A DNA stretch of 64,000 nucleotides from Argentina anserina. Its lineage: Eukaryota > Streptophyta > Magnoliopsida > Rosales > Rosaceae. Under the pieces are notes generated by a model, which searched no databases, was not told where the DNA came from, and saw nothing but the letters and a program-made list of their open reading frames with translations. The stretch covers positions 22,444,001 to 22,508,000 of the forward strand of contig NC_065873.1 in NCBI RefSeq assembly GCF_933775445.1. Direction: 5' to 3'. A program made the position numbers and the translations under genes. Below, piece after piece: positions 23,609-35,816 of the stretch (position 1 is the first letter of the stretch; every line of letters begins with the position of its first letter).

Positions 23609-24188
23609 GTCACAGGTGTGGTTAGAGTAAGTGAAAATTATCATTACCACTTTAGCTTCCTTTAAAAAGCATTTGAGTTGAAGAGAAACTCCTGCATTTG
23701 AAGGAGTATTTTAGAATTCTGAATTTTTATAAGATTGTGTAGCCATGCGCAGAGTAAAACTGGTTTGTGTTGATCATAATATTTAACTATGAAAGCTAGC
23801 TAGTGATAATTTTTTTTTATGAAACCTGTTTGGCTGGAAATTTTAGTGTAATCACATGTCGTCCAGGGGTGCCGAGCACGATTGGGGCAAGGATGTTCTC
23901 TCTTTGCCTGGAACGAGGAATTCTCCTGTCTGTTGAAACTTTACCTGTATTTATGTATCAGACCTTTCCTGTGAACGAGTCACTCATTTTGAATGAATGA
24001 GGATTGTGTTAATACATTAAAATCCTGCGTTACAAGTACGTACTTGGCGATGCAGTAATGAGCTAACACGAAAAAAATCCTCTTCTTTGATTCAGTCACT
24101 AGTAGTGTAGCTTGTGTTTTAGCAAGAAATTTTATGTTTTATGTTGAGACTTTGTGGTTTTAATTGGCTTCATAGTTATTCACGCGGG
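23609..24188. other. 3' flank of the aminotransferase gene
   Basis: Probable 3' UTR and downstream sequence. An open frame at 23803-24000 has no recognisable features and no strong start context. Confidence 0.4.
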
Positions 24189-24793
24189 TAGGGGTGGACT
24201 TTTAGACACCGAAAAACCGAAAACCGTACCAAACTGACATTGAAAAATTGAATAGTTCGGTTTCGGTTTACGGTCCATGTAAAAAACCGATCAAACCGAA
24301 CCGAATCGACATATATGTATTTAATTATTAATATTTAATATAATAATATATGTACGTCATATTTTTATTGATTAAGAGTTACATACGATTTTACATGATT
24401 ACGGCTTCGAAATGTCTAACTTAATTGCTCATAGTCTTTAACTCATTAAATATTACGTTTTGGTTAATACTCTATCGTAAATTTGTTGATTTTATTTGTT
24501 GTTTCTAACTTATTGCAATCTAGTTTACTTATTTACTAATTTGAATTACTCAACTTGTAGTTTACTACTTTATTTTGATTTTAACTTTTGTTTTAAGTCA
24601 TGTGTGAAAAATATTACAAATGGTAGGTTATGTAACTGAAACTGAACTGAACCGAATTATAGGTTAACCGAAACTGTGGTTAATAGATAATTTTTTCGGT
24701 TTCAGTTTTTTTGAGAAATACAAAACCGAGACCTCTGTTTCGGTTTTCGGTTAGTGTTCTTAAACCGCACCGATTGAACTGAGTCCACCCCTA
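24189..24793. mobile_element. hAT-type MITE (605 bp)
   Basis: The termini are 12-bp inverted repeats, TAGGGGTGGACT, and are flanked by CACGCGGG (24181-24188) and CACGCAGG (24794-24801), an 8-bp duplication with one mismatch. Subterminal regions are full of AAACCGAA/TTCGGTTT motifs in both orientations. The centre is AT-rich and non-coding. Confidence 0.88.
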
Positions 24794-26282
24794 CACGCAG
24801 GTGCCTAGTGCCAATATATGTGCACGATAATAGGATATCTCGACGAACCCGAATCGTGTGCAACTGCAAGTATTTCAGTTTAAATCAATACATGACGTCT
24901 CGTTAAGTATTGTATACCCGTTATCCTAAAAAAAGATTATTACTCGCAGTTTCCAGAAATCTTCTAGTGGTATTATTTCGTTGCCTTACAATATGTTAGC
25001 CAAAATTTTAGGAAGAGAGGGAGTACTAACAAAAAAGAGTGCAAAAGGTCGCAATGTTCAAATATATATGCACAAAAGGAAAAGCAGGGGATCTTAATTA
25101 TGTATCTTTTTTTTTGAAACTTTTTTTTATTTATTTAACAAAAGAGGGGACAAAAAACCTAACTATATTACAGTTAATCTGATAAACTCAAACAAAGAGG
25201 ATAATTATGTATCTTCAATAGCAGTTAATCTGATATGACTTCATTGTCCAAAAAAGAGTAAATCCTAGTTTACAGCCAACTATATTGCAGTTTCCTCTAT
25301 ATACACACAAAGGTGTTATCTTGTTACAAAAGTTAGTTGCTCCAATTTCTTCTGGAGTCCGCCCAAAAAGTTGCTTTGTCCACTTTGCTTCAAACGATTT
25401 CATAGATACTAATAGCAGAGATGCAGCAACGAAAATGAAAAGTATATCACTTAGCTAATATCTGGTAAGTCATTGCGCCAAAACAAAAGTAATTAAAGAA
25501 TTGCAGGTAACAACGTTGAAAGCTTGCAAAAGACTGCAAGAGTAAAAGAGATTGTCTATGCTATGAAGTATCCTAGTGGAGTGGATCAATTTATGGATCG
25601 ATGGCTGGAACATCAACAGATCTGTTTTGCTGCATCACAATTCTAAATTACAATTAACTTATTTTCAATGAATGGAATCCAGAATACCCCAATTCCAATT
25701 TCAAATAATCACGCCACATGATTTTCAAATGTGCCACATGATTAGCAAAAGTACCACATGATTTAAAAAATGACCAGGCAACTGCTCTCGTAAACCCCAT
25801 AGAAAACAAATCAAAACATTAAATAAATACTACATAATTGAGTAAAATATAGATGAAAGGTGAAATTAACTCTCAAACAGGAAAAAATAAATATCATTTT
25901 CAGTAGAAGCTAAACAATAATCAACAACCAAGATCTCTCTTGAGAACATCAGCACATCAGTCTTACTTCAACTATTTCATTGATCAACTGAGAAAAAAAA
26001 ATACAGTTGCATTGTTATTTTTGCACATTTAGTGTGCTTTTCCAGCTACAATATTCACTATTGTAAGTTGCATATATACAGTACTAAATACCAATTTTGG
26101 AGTATACTCATTTCATCAGAGACGTGCCTTGATACCCATAGAAGAAAGAGAGTAGAATAAAGTAAATATAAAATGTCATAATGCTAAAATGATGAAAAAA
26201 GTATTCTATAGACAGACCATATATCAAAATTTAGAGATTAAATCAGTAATAACAGTCATAGAATCGATTTAACTCAATCTAT
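24794..26282. other. intergenic with a short retroposon
   Basis: It contains the 93-bp retroposon tail at 25109-25201. A minus-strand open frame at 25215-25403 (no family resemblance) abuts it. Otherwise AT-rich with no support for a gene. Confidence 0.4.
25109..25201 (-). mobile_element. 5'-truncated LINE-like retroposon tail
   Basis: A poly(T) start, which is a poly(A) tail on the minus strand, and about 93 bases are bounded by an exact 14-bp direct repeat, TAATTATGTATCTT (25095-25108 and 25202-25215). On the minus strand the insert ends TTGTCCCCTCTTTTGTTAAA followed by A-rich tail, as plant L1-type elements do. No coding part remains. Confidence 0.6.
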
Positions 26283-29231
26283 TAGGGCTCGTCAACGGGC
26301 CGGGCCGGGCCTTAATAAATTTAAATAAGTGGTGGGTCGGGTATTTTCAAAAATACGAAGATTCAAGCCCGCCCACCTAAGTCGGGCTTTGCGGGCTTTT
26401 GCGGGCCTTACGGGCTTGTATTATAAAATAATATAATACTCTAATTTAAGGGTTCGAAACAATAAAATAATTATTAGAAAATATTCTAAAACAAAAGTCA
26501 CAAATAAATTCTAGTTTCGAAATATTGTCGATCGCCACCAATATATGTGATATATATATATATATATTTAGAGACCGTGTAAAAAATTCATCCAATTCGG
26601 ACCACGTTTAACCGTCGGAATTTTCGGTCAACAAAAAAAAGAGGCGTTTTCACATAATAAAACTTCATTGACCGGGGCTTTGCCAAATGGTTTTCTCTTT
26701 GCGACCACGCACGATCGGTGACAAAAATTAGGTGATTTCAAATATGTAAACAAATTTCCGTATTCGCATCTTGGTAATTCGTCCTCCCTTAAGGCATATT
26801 AGTGTTGTTTTTGGTTTACCGGAAATTTTGACGGTTAAATGAGGTCCGAATTGGATGAAATTTTAAAATGATCATTAAATATATATATTGATCACATCGG
26901 ATGGTGTCGATCGATTCCGAGAAGTTTCCTTCATATAGCCGCTTCATAATGTGATAGTTTTATTATAAACCTAGTATAAATGTTATAATACATTAGTAGA
27001 CACTTCGGCGATCGGCAACTCCAATTCAAAATATGGTCGATCGACACCAGTAGATGTGATTGGTATATATATTTAGAAAACCCATAAAAATTTGGTCCAT
27101 TTTGGACATGATTGTACCGTTCGTACCAACGGTCAACTAAAAAAGAGGCGTTTTGACATATTTAAACCTCATTGACCGGAGTTTTGTCAAATAGATTTAT
27201 TCAATTCGACCACGCACGATAGGTAACAAAAATTAGGTGATTTCATATATGCAAACGGCTTTTGGCATTCACATATTTGTAATAGGTCCTCCCTTATGGC
27301 ACATTAGTGGTGTTTTCGATTTACCGAAAATTCCGACGGTTAAACGAAGTCCGAATTGGATGAAATTTTTACAGAGTCACTAAATATATACCAATCACAT
27401 CGGCCAGTGTCAATCAATTCCGATAAGTTTCCTTCATATAGTCACCTCATAATGTGATAGTTTTAGTATAACCCTAATATAAAGGTTATAATACATTAGT
27501 GGACACTTCGGCGATCGACAACTTCAATTCAAAATATGGTCGATCGACACCAGTAGATGTGATCGGTATATATATTTAGGGAACCCGTAAAAATTTTGTC
27601 CGTTTTGGACATGGTTTGACCGTTCGTACAAACGGTCAACTAAAAAAGAGGCAGTTTGACATATTTAAACCACATTGACCGGGGTTTTGCCAAATAGATT
27701 TCTTCAGTTCGACCGCGCACGATAGGTAACAAAAATTAGGTGATTTCATATATGCATACAGCTTTCGGCATTCGCATATTTGTAATAGGTCCTTCCTTAG
27801 GGCATATTAGTGGTGTTTTCGATTTACCGAAAATTCCGACGGTTAAACGAAGTCCGAATTGGATGAAATTTTTACAGGGTCACTAAATATATATACCAAT
27901 CAGATCGGCTATTGTCGATCGATTCCGATAAGTTTCCTTCATATAGTCACTTCATAATGTGATAGTTTTAGTATAAACCTAATATAAAGGTTATAATACA
28001 TTAGTGGACACTTCGGTGATCGAAAACTCCAATTCAAAATATGGTCGATCGACACCAGTAGATGTGATCGGTATCTATATTTAGGGAACCCGTAAAAATT
28101 TCGTCCGTTTTAGACATGGTTTGACCGTTCGTACCAACGGTCAACTAAAAAAGAGGCGTTTAACATATTTAAACCTCATTGACCGGGGATTTTCCAAATA
28201 GATTTCTTAAGTTCGACCGCGCAAGATAGGTAATAAAAATTAGGTGATTTCATATATGCAAACCGCTTTCAGCATTCGCATATTTGTAATAGGTCCTCCC
28301 TTAGGGCATATGAGTGGTGTTTTCAATTTACCGAAAATTCCGATGGTTAAACGAAGTCCGAATTGGATGAAATTTTTCCAGGGTCACTAAATATATATAC
28401 CAATCACATCGGCTGGTGTCGATCGATTCCAACAATTTTCTTCATATAGTCGCTTCATAATGCGATAGTTTTAATATAAACCTAATATAATGGTTATGAT
28501 ACATTAGTAGACGCTTCGGCGATCAATAACTCTAGTTCGAAATATGGTCGATCGACACCAGTAGATGTGACCGGTATATATATTTAGGGAACCCGTAAAA
28601 ATTTCGTCCGTTTTGGATATTGTTTGACCGTCCGTATATATAGTCAACAAAGAAAAATGCGTTTTGACATATTAAAATCCTCATTGACCGGGACTTTGCC
28701 AAATGAATTTCCTTGGTGCGACCGCACACAATCGGTGACAAAAATTAGGTGATTTCAGATATGCAAATGACTTTTGATGTTCGCATTTTGGTAATTGGTC
28801 TTCCCTTATGACATATTAGTGTTGTTTTCGGTTTACCGGAAATTCCGACGGTCAAACGAGTTCCAAATTGGATGAAATTTTTACAGGGTCACTAAATATA
28901 TATACCGATCATATCGACTAGTGTCGATCGATCCCAAGAAGTTTCCTTAATATAGTTGCTTCATAATGCAATAGTTTTATTCTAAACCTAATAAAATATG
29001 TATGTATAAGATTTTATTATTTGGTGGGCTTTTACGGGCCAGGCCTTGCGGGCTTTTAGCGGGCCGGTCCCACGGGCCGGACCGGGTTTCACAACTCTAA
29101 TTTAAGCCCGGCCCTCTACCCACGGAAGCGGGCTTTGGCGGGCTTTCTCGCGGGCCGGGCCGGGTAAAAGGCCGTCGAGCTTGCGGGCCTCCGCAGGCTT
29201 TTCGGGTCCGCGGGCTAAATGATGAGGCCTA
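26283..29231. mobile_element. non-autonomous hAT-type element (2.95 kb) containing a tandem array
   Basis: A perfect 8-bp duplication, CAATCTAT, lies at 26275-26282 and 29232-29239. Termini TAGGGCTCGTCA and, inverted, TAGGCCTCATCA match at 10 of 12. Both subterminal regions (about 26290-26420 and 29025-29215) are rich in GCGGGCC/GGGCTTT motifs in both orientations. The interior from 26527 to about 28985 is a five-unit tandem array listed separately. No transposase frame is present, so movement would need a transposase supplied elsewhere. Confidence 0.85.
26527..28985. repeat. five ~505-bp tandem repeats inside the hAT-type element
   Basis: Units begin at a shared GTCGATCG motif at 26527, 27036, 27539, 28044 and 28547, with spacings of 509, 503, 505 and 503 bases; the last unit is a little shorter. 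Each holds in order a GACACCAGTAGATGTGA-like start, a GTTTGACCGTTCGTA segment, GTTTTGACATATTTAAAC, CAAAAATTAGGTGATTTCA, TCCGAATTGGATGAAATTTT and a GATAGTTTTA segment. The three middle units are most alike and the outer ones most diverged, as unequal exchange would produce. There is no coding capacity. The regular spacing excludes CRISPR, and the unit size is satellite-like. Confidence 0.92.
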
Positions 29232-29250
29232 CAATCTATCTAGTAATCTT

Positions 29251-29754
29251 TGTAAATTAAATTACATGATATGAGTACAAAACTAAAGATCATATGCATA
29301 ACAACTAATCGTTAACTTAGTGAATGAGATTAACTTACCATCTTCATGAACGACGACACCGTGATCCATTGTGCCTTAATCCAAAGTCACAAGGTGCTAG
29401 GCAAGGTCTTCCGTTAGTCACTACTCTTTGCTTTCTCAATGGACATAAACTCACGCAAATAACTCGTAGTGATAACAGGGATGTTTACCATCTATATATA
29501 GAGAATCTTTAACCCTTAAGAGTCCTTCCATTAAAGACATCTTGTAAGTTAAGTCATCTTATTTAGATTCCTGATTCAATACTGATTTGTAGTCTTGCTT
29601 CTAGACTTAAATTAGGATTCCTTACTATAATGATATAACACACAAAATCATTAGGAACTAGATTTGATACTATCTTTGTTTCCATGTAGAAATAGATTAT
29701 GACATTAAACATGATAATCATATAATATGTGATATGTCCAAAATTGATCTAACA
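29251..29754 (-). repeat. Copia 3' LTR (left in window)
   Basis: 504 bases. On the plus strand it begins TGTAAATTAAATTACATG and ends GATCTAACA. It matches the LTR at 35817-36325 apart from scattered differences. A short purine-rich tract on the minus strand (AAGTAGGAGAT) lies just inside and may be the polypurine primer. Confidence 0.93.
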
Positions 29755-30358
29755 ATCTCCTACTTGGACAATCACTTCCGGTTTATGAAAATCAAGTTCA
29801 TGTAATGTCAGAAACTATACTACCTACTGTAGTGCGCGCCAGAAACAATTGAATCAAAAATCTCATCACAACATGGTCACCTTGCAGTTACTTATGCAGA
29901 ACAAGAAACGAGTTACACTTTAACAAAAATGCAGAGTTTCTTTGCTACAACATAAGCTCCTGCAAAATACATATGTCCAAAACCTCAGTATTGAGATATA
30001 TATATAATGTGTATTAACAAGTATAGAATATATATATACTTCAAGTCCTACCGTATGTTCTAAAACCAGAACTTCAAGCAATAAACTGGACACCAATAAC
30101 TTTATAACTTCCTTGAACCATATCATCATGCTAGACATGATTAAAGTCATCTGATATGCAAGTATTATATACAACTGTAACTTAGTTGTGTAAGTTTTTC
30201 AGAAACTAATGTAAATCTGCAGCATGACATAATAATTCTGACATACCTCAAGAATTTATTTAAAACAAAGAAAACTGTTATCACAAGGATAATTAAAACA
30301 AGAACTCGAAAACTTATAAATTTTAGTTTGGTCCTACTGGACTTAGCCCCCACTGACC

Positions 30359-30913
30359 TCAAGCATCTAAGTTAGGCAAAATGTCTATGCTCTCTATGTG
30401 TTTCTTGAACACTTTAACTAGTAATGCTTTTGTGAAAGGATCAGCTAGTTGTGAGTTTGTATCTATGTTTAGAACCACTAACTCACCCCTTTTAACCCTC
30501 TCCTTAACATTGTAATACTTTAAATATATATGCTTGAAATTGCTAGATCTCTTATTGTTCTTGCATAAGTACACAGCTGCCTCATTGTCACAAAAAACTT
30601 CCAATTTGTCTTCCACAATGTGATTGAGTACTTGAGTCTGCTGTAGAAAATTCTTTATCCATACCCCTTCACACACTGCTTCATATACTGCTATGTACTC
30701 AGCTTGCATGGTTGAGGTTGTGATCAATGTCTGCTTCATGGTTTTCCAAGCAATAGCTCCTCCTACTAGCATGTACACGTATCCACAAGTGGACTTCTTT
30801 GAATCAAGATAATTCCCTGCAAAATCAGAATCTGAAAATCCAATAACCTTCAAATCCTTGACTTGTCTGTAAACTAGCATGTGATTCTTTGTCTTCTGTA
30901 GATACCTCAACAC
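30359..30913 (-). pseudogene. Copia RNase H fragment
   Basis: This open 184-residue segment carries the Copia RNase H hallmark FSDSDFAGNYLDSKKSTCGY, then the TSTMQAEYIA and FCDNEAAVYLCKN motifs and a terminal LADPFTKAL. It is separated from the reverse transcriptase segment by an in-frame interruption at about 30914-30928. Confidence 0.88.
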
Positions 30914-30928
30914 CTTTTTCCCTGCAAC

Positions 30929-31567
30929 CTAGTGTTCATAACCTGGATTAGATTGAAACCTTGATAACATCCCAACTGCAAAAGCTAAGTGAGGTCTTGT
31001 GCAAACTTGAGCATACATGAGGCTTCCAACTAATCTTGCATAAGGCTTTGACTTCATGTTCTCCTTCTCAATTTTAGTTTGTGGCTGTTGACCTTTTATG
31101 AGCTTGTCACCTTTAGACATTAGAACTTCTCCTCCAGAGCACTGTTCCATACTAAATCTCTTCAAAACTTTAGAAATGTAATTTTCTTGGGACAATCCCA
31201 ACAATTTATGTGCTCTATCTCTTTTAATCTCAATCCTTAGTACATATGATGCTTCACCTAGATCTTTCATGTCAAAATTCTTTGATAGAAAGCTTTTGGT
31301 ATCTTTTAGCAATTTTAGATTGCTGCTAGCCAAAAGTATATCATCAACATATAATACTAATAAAATAAATTGTTCTCCAACTGTTTTTAAATAAACACAC
31401 TCATAAACTAGATTTTCAGTGAATCCAAAAGAGGAAATCACTGAGCCAAATTTCTTGTACCATTGCCTGGAGGCTTGCTTGAGTCCATAAATTGATTTTT
31501 TCAGCTTGCAGACCAAATTCTCATTCCATGCTTTAATAAATCCCTCTGGTTGTTTCATGTAGATCAC
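30929..31567 (-). pseudogene. Copia reverse transcriptase fragment
   Basis: This segment contains KLKKSIYGLKQASRQWYKKF and the catalytic YVDDILLAS box, then FDMKDLGEASYVLRIEI and RLVGSLMYAQVCTRPHLAFA. Upstream, an in-frame stop lies just before this frame (about 31568), splitting the conserved TAFLNGELD segment (about 31570-31600) from the rest. Further frame breaks lie between 31600 and 32157. Confidence 0.9.
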
Positions 31568-32157
31568 TTAATCAAGCTCTCCATTTAAGAAGGCTGTCTT
31601 GACATCCATTTGGTGTAGCTCCATATCATAGTGTGCAACTAACCCCATAATAATCCTAAAAGAATATTTACAAGAAACTGGAGAAAAAGTCTCAGTGTAG
31701 TCTATGCCTTCTTTCTGCGTAAATCATTTTGCAACTAACCTTGCCTTGTATCTTTCAGTGTTTCATGTTGCATTTTTCTTGGTTTTGTAAACCCACTTGC
31801 AGCCAATTGCTTTCTGTTTTGGATAAGCTTCAACTAATTTCCAAACTCCATTTTTCTCCATTGACTCAATTTCAGATTTCATAGTTTCTTGCCACTTCTC
31901 TGACTCAACACATTCTGTAGCTTGAACAAAATTTGTTGGATCATTGTCTTCTGCACAATCTTCTATTACGTCTGCCTCAGTTAGATAACTGACAATGTAA
32001 GGACAATTTCCCCCCCAAATTTTGCTTTTCTAGCTCTTTCGGATCTTCTAAGCATAGGATTTTGAGGAAGAGCCGGAATTGAATTATTTTGAGGTTGTGG
32101 AGGTTGTGGAATTAGATTAGGTTCTGCTACAGGTGCCACTGCAGCAATGGGAGGATT

Positions 32158-33510
32158 CTAAACAACTATATTGTTTTCTGGATTGTCAATTTGCATTCCT
32201 TGATCAATTTCTTGATCATCTGCATCTTGATTTTCTCTAATGATGTCATCTGCTAATTCATTATCATTATCAAAAGGTAATGTATTTGCTAAATCCTCAT
32301 CCATCACAAGTTCTTCAAAGTCTGAGGATAAATCCTCATAAATTGTATTGTGAATTTTCTCATTTATGAATTTTACTTGATGAGTTTCAAAAATTCTGGG
32401 TGAGTGTTTAGCAGAATATAACTTGTAACCTTTAGATTTATCTGGATAACCTATGAAATAACAGCTAACAGACTTTTCATCAAGCTTGTTCATTTTTGGA
32501 TTATAAATCCGAGCTTCAGCTTGACAACCCCATACATGACAATGAAAAAGACTTGGTTTTCTACCACACCATAATTCAAACGAAGTTTTCTCTATGGCTT
32601 TACTTGGTGTTCTGTTGCAAATATAATTTACAGTTTTTAAAGCCTCTCCCCAAAGGAATTTTGACAACCCAGTAGTACACATCATACACCTAACCATATT
32701 TAGAAGGGTTCTATTCTTTCTCTCTGCAACACCATTTTGTTGGGGATTATAAGATGTTGTATATTGAGCTTTAATTCCATGCTCTTGCAGATACAAGGCA
32801 AAATGACCCTTTTGTTGACATTTTTCTGTATATTTTCCATAAAATTCCCCACCTCTATCTGATCTTACTGTTTTGATCTTTTTCTCTAGTTGATTCTCTA
32901 CCTCAGCCTTATAGATTTGAAAGGCTTTAAGTGCCTGTGATTTTTCTAAGAGTAGAGAAACATAACCGTATCTAGAGAAATCATCAATGAATGTAATGAA
33001 ATACACGTTTCCACAGATAGTTTGGTGTTTAAATGGACCACAGATATCAGTGTGTATGAGTTCCAACAACTCTTTACTTCTTACTGAAGTCTTTTTCCGT
33101 TTGTTTGTCATCTTACCCTTAAAACATTTAATACAATCATGAAGGTCTGAAAAGTCTAATTCGTTTAAAATGTTGTTCCTTACTAATAGTTTCAGTCTCT
33201 CTTTGGATACATGGCCTAATCTTCTATGCCATAAATATGCAGATTTTTCATTGTTCCTGGTTCTCTTAACACCAGTTAAGGTGCTAGTACTTTTAGTGTT
33301 ATCTGTTTCAACAAAAGAAATATCTTGTTGAGATATTAAACAATTTAACTTTATATGATCATCCAACATCACACCAGAACCAATTTGCTCTTTATTTCGG
33401 AAAATAAGAATTCCTTTATTTTCAATCAAAAAACTAAATCCAGCTTTAACCAATTGAGAAACTGAAACTAAATTCCTTCTCATGGAAGGTACATAATAAA
33501 CGTTATTCAA
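32158..33510 (-). pseudogene. Copia integrase region
   Basis: A 450-residue open segment with a GAG-pre-integrase part (LWHRRLGHVSKERL, zinc-binding His/Cys) and the integrase core: HTDICGPF, FIDDFSRYGYV, VRSDRGGEFYGKY and NGVAERKNRTLL, preserving the DDE-type acidic residues. It ends in an acidic Asp/Asn-rich linker before the reverse transcriptase. It is the longest intact part of the element. Confidence 0.9.
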
Positions 33511-33528
33511 AACTAGAAATTTTCTAGA

Positions 33529-33795
33529 TCATATATCAAGCCTAAGACATCCTGCAGCTTTTACTGCCACCTTCATCCCGTTTCCAACACGCAAGCTAAC
33601 ATCCTCACTTCTTGGAGTCTTGGTCCTTTTGAACCCCTGCAAGGAATTAGTTATGTGAATAGGTGACCCGAAATCAATCCACCAAGATTGTGGATTGACA
33701 TTAACAAGATTAACTTCTAAAGAAAAAACTGTATTAGAAATAATCTTACCATTTTTAGCTAGCCAAGCCTTATAGCCAATACAATCATTTTTCAT
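33529..33795 (-). pseudogene. Copia zinc-knuckle/protease fragment with altered active site
   Basis: The segment opens with the tail of a CCHC-like knuckle (KNDCIGYKAWLAK), then WWIDFGSPIHITNS, the aspartic protease active-site position. In Copia proteases this is normally D-S-G; here it is D-F-G, predicted to disable the protease. A stop separates it from the integrase segment at about 33511-33528. Confidence 0.82.
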
Positions 33796-33965
33796 GTGGT
33801 TGCTGATGTCTTAGAGATGATCTTGTTAGGCTTAAGCTTGTTTTGTGGATGTGACTTCCTTTTCTTAGGCTTTTCAAGCAGGTAAATGGTTGGGGTTTGC
33901 TTCTTAATCCTCTCCTCCTCATCAGAACAAATGGCTATTAGTTCATCTAGAGTCCAGTTTTCCTT

Positions 33966-34460
33966 TTAAGCATTATAGCTAGTCCTGAGATGATCAAAAC
34001 TGCTTGGGAGTGAGTCCAGTGCATGATGCACCAGCAAGGTGTCCTGTACTCCCACCATCATCTCTTTAAGCCTATTATTGATATTAATCAACTTTAACAA
34101 ATGCTCCCTGACTCCTCTAGTTCCTGAGTATTGCCGGCTATGATATTCCTCGTTTAGCCTAGCTATCTCAGCTTTCTCACTCTCCTTGAACTTAGCTGAC
34201 ACAGCCTCCAGGAAATCAGTAGCAAATTCCGGCTCAGCCACACATCCTCTAATGTTTTTAGACATAGACTGCCTAATAACATTCTTAGCCATCATGTTTG
34301 AATGCATCAACTTCTTATAGTTAGCTTTGACTGTGGTTTTATCATCTTCTGTTGGAGTTTCAGGTCTATCCTCTTGAAAACAATAGCCTATCTTATTATT
34401 CATGGTGATATAGGTTTCTACAGAATCCTTCCAAGCTCTAAAGTTTGACCCAGTAAGCAT
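33966..34460 (-). pseudogene. Copia gag fragment
   Basis: A 164-residue frame from ATG 34460 opens MLTGSNFRAWKDSVETYI, the usual Copia gag start (gag-polypeptide / UBN2 type), and continues through FLEAVSAKFKESEKAEIARL and LKEMMVGVQDTLLVHHALDSL. It ends at a premature in-frame stop at about 33963-33965, while homologous reading (ENWTLDELIAICSDEEERI) resumes in the same frame after it. Confidence 0.88.
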
Positions 34461-35816
34461 TAAAACACTGTTGAAGGTGAGGTAGGTGCTACCTAAAGAG
34501 CAAAATAAAATTTTATGAGTTCTTAGCTTTCAATGTTTTCTGTTTTGTCATACAATGCCAGTCAAGACAAGCATAAAATAAAAAAAAATTACCATAAAAC
34601 AACGCAGTCATATACTTGCATATAATTCAATCCATAACTTTAATCAACATTAAGCAATACTTTTGAGCAATTATTTAACATCCTGTAATTCTTTTCAATA
34701 AGCCACACAAGATAAAAACATGTTATCCAAAGAATCAAATCAACATCTTTAGACAGAAGATCTAATTCCAAGTATCCGAATTTATTTTCATCAAATATGC
34801 TTATTGTTGTCTGTATTCTAAAATCATATTTTAATCACTTCTTTGGAAGAATAAAATATGAATTTAAAAACACATAACACAACTTTTCAGTTTGTTATCT
34901 TGAAAATTCCCTGCAGATATCAAAGAAGAATGCTTTGTGCAATATGTTCAATTATACCAACAGGAAACCACAAACCAATTTTGAGCTTATAACTTTGTTT
35001 TCTACCCAGGTAATCTTTATAACAAAACTAAGCTCTATGCCATGCAAACCTTTTATAATGTATAAAATTAAGAGATTTTAAACTTATGCATACATTGTCC
35101 ATCAATTACAGCACACACATAGAATGCAATCATTCAATTCATTCAATTCAACCATAGAGTATATATTTGCATAGAAAATTAAATTTCCCAGCCATATAGG
35201 AACTACACGTCAACCACAATCCAAGTCTCTAAGCTACTCTTATATGCACGCCGGGTGTGCTCTAGGGTTCTTATATATATATATATATATATATATACTT
35301 CGTATAATCTGCTTAAATTGAAATCGGAAAACCTTTAAGGAAAAACTTGTTTTGTTTTTTCCCCAAATTTACTGCAGTTTTTGTAGCGGAAGCATAGAAC
35401 AAATTTTTGAATTAGCAGCAATTTCCTTTGGTCTTCTTAATCCGTAGCAATTTGGGTTATGAATTCCGTAAGAGACGTAAAGGTCTCAATCGCTTTCGAT
35501 CCAGTCGTCTTCCCAAATCCAGAAACTCAACGTTGTGAAAAACACAACGGCTAAAAATTTTCTGGGTTGTTGTTCTTGAGTTCGGATTTGGTTGAGACCG
35601 GATCCGCGTGTTTGCAACTGGTTCGACCCGTAAAGTAAAATTTCTCAGTAGTAACGCTCGCGACCCTACTTAACGCTCGCAATCCTCAGCAACGCTCGCG
35701 ACCATCAGTGACACTCGCGACCATCAAGTACACCATTTTTTTTGTTAAAATCTAAAACCGATTTTTAGTTATGCAAAACTGAAAAATTTTGTGCTCATAA
35801 TTGCTCTGATACCATA
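34461..35816 (-). other. Copia 5' untranslated leader with primer-binding site
   Basis: Non-coding leader between gag and the right LTR, with a (TA)n run at about 35272-35297 and the TGGTATCAGAGC primer-binding site at 35803-35814. A repeated AACGCTCGCGACC motif occurs at 35650-35720. Confidence 0.75.

Noticed and set aside
26527..28985. CRISPR-like or coding repeat array
   Set aside because: Units are ~505 bp, adjacent without unique spacers and full of stops in all frames; this is a eukaryotic tandem repeat inside a transposon.
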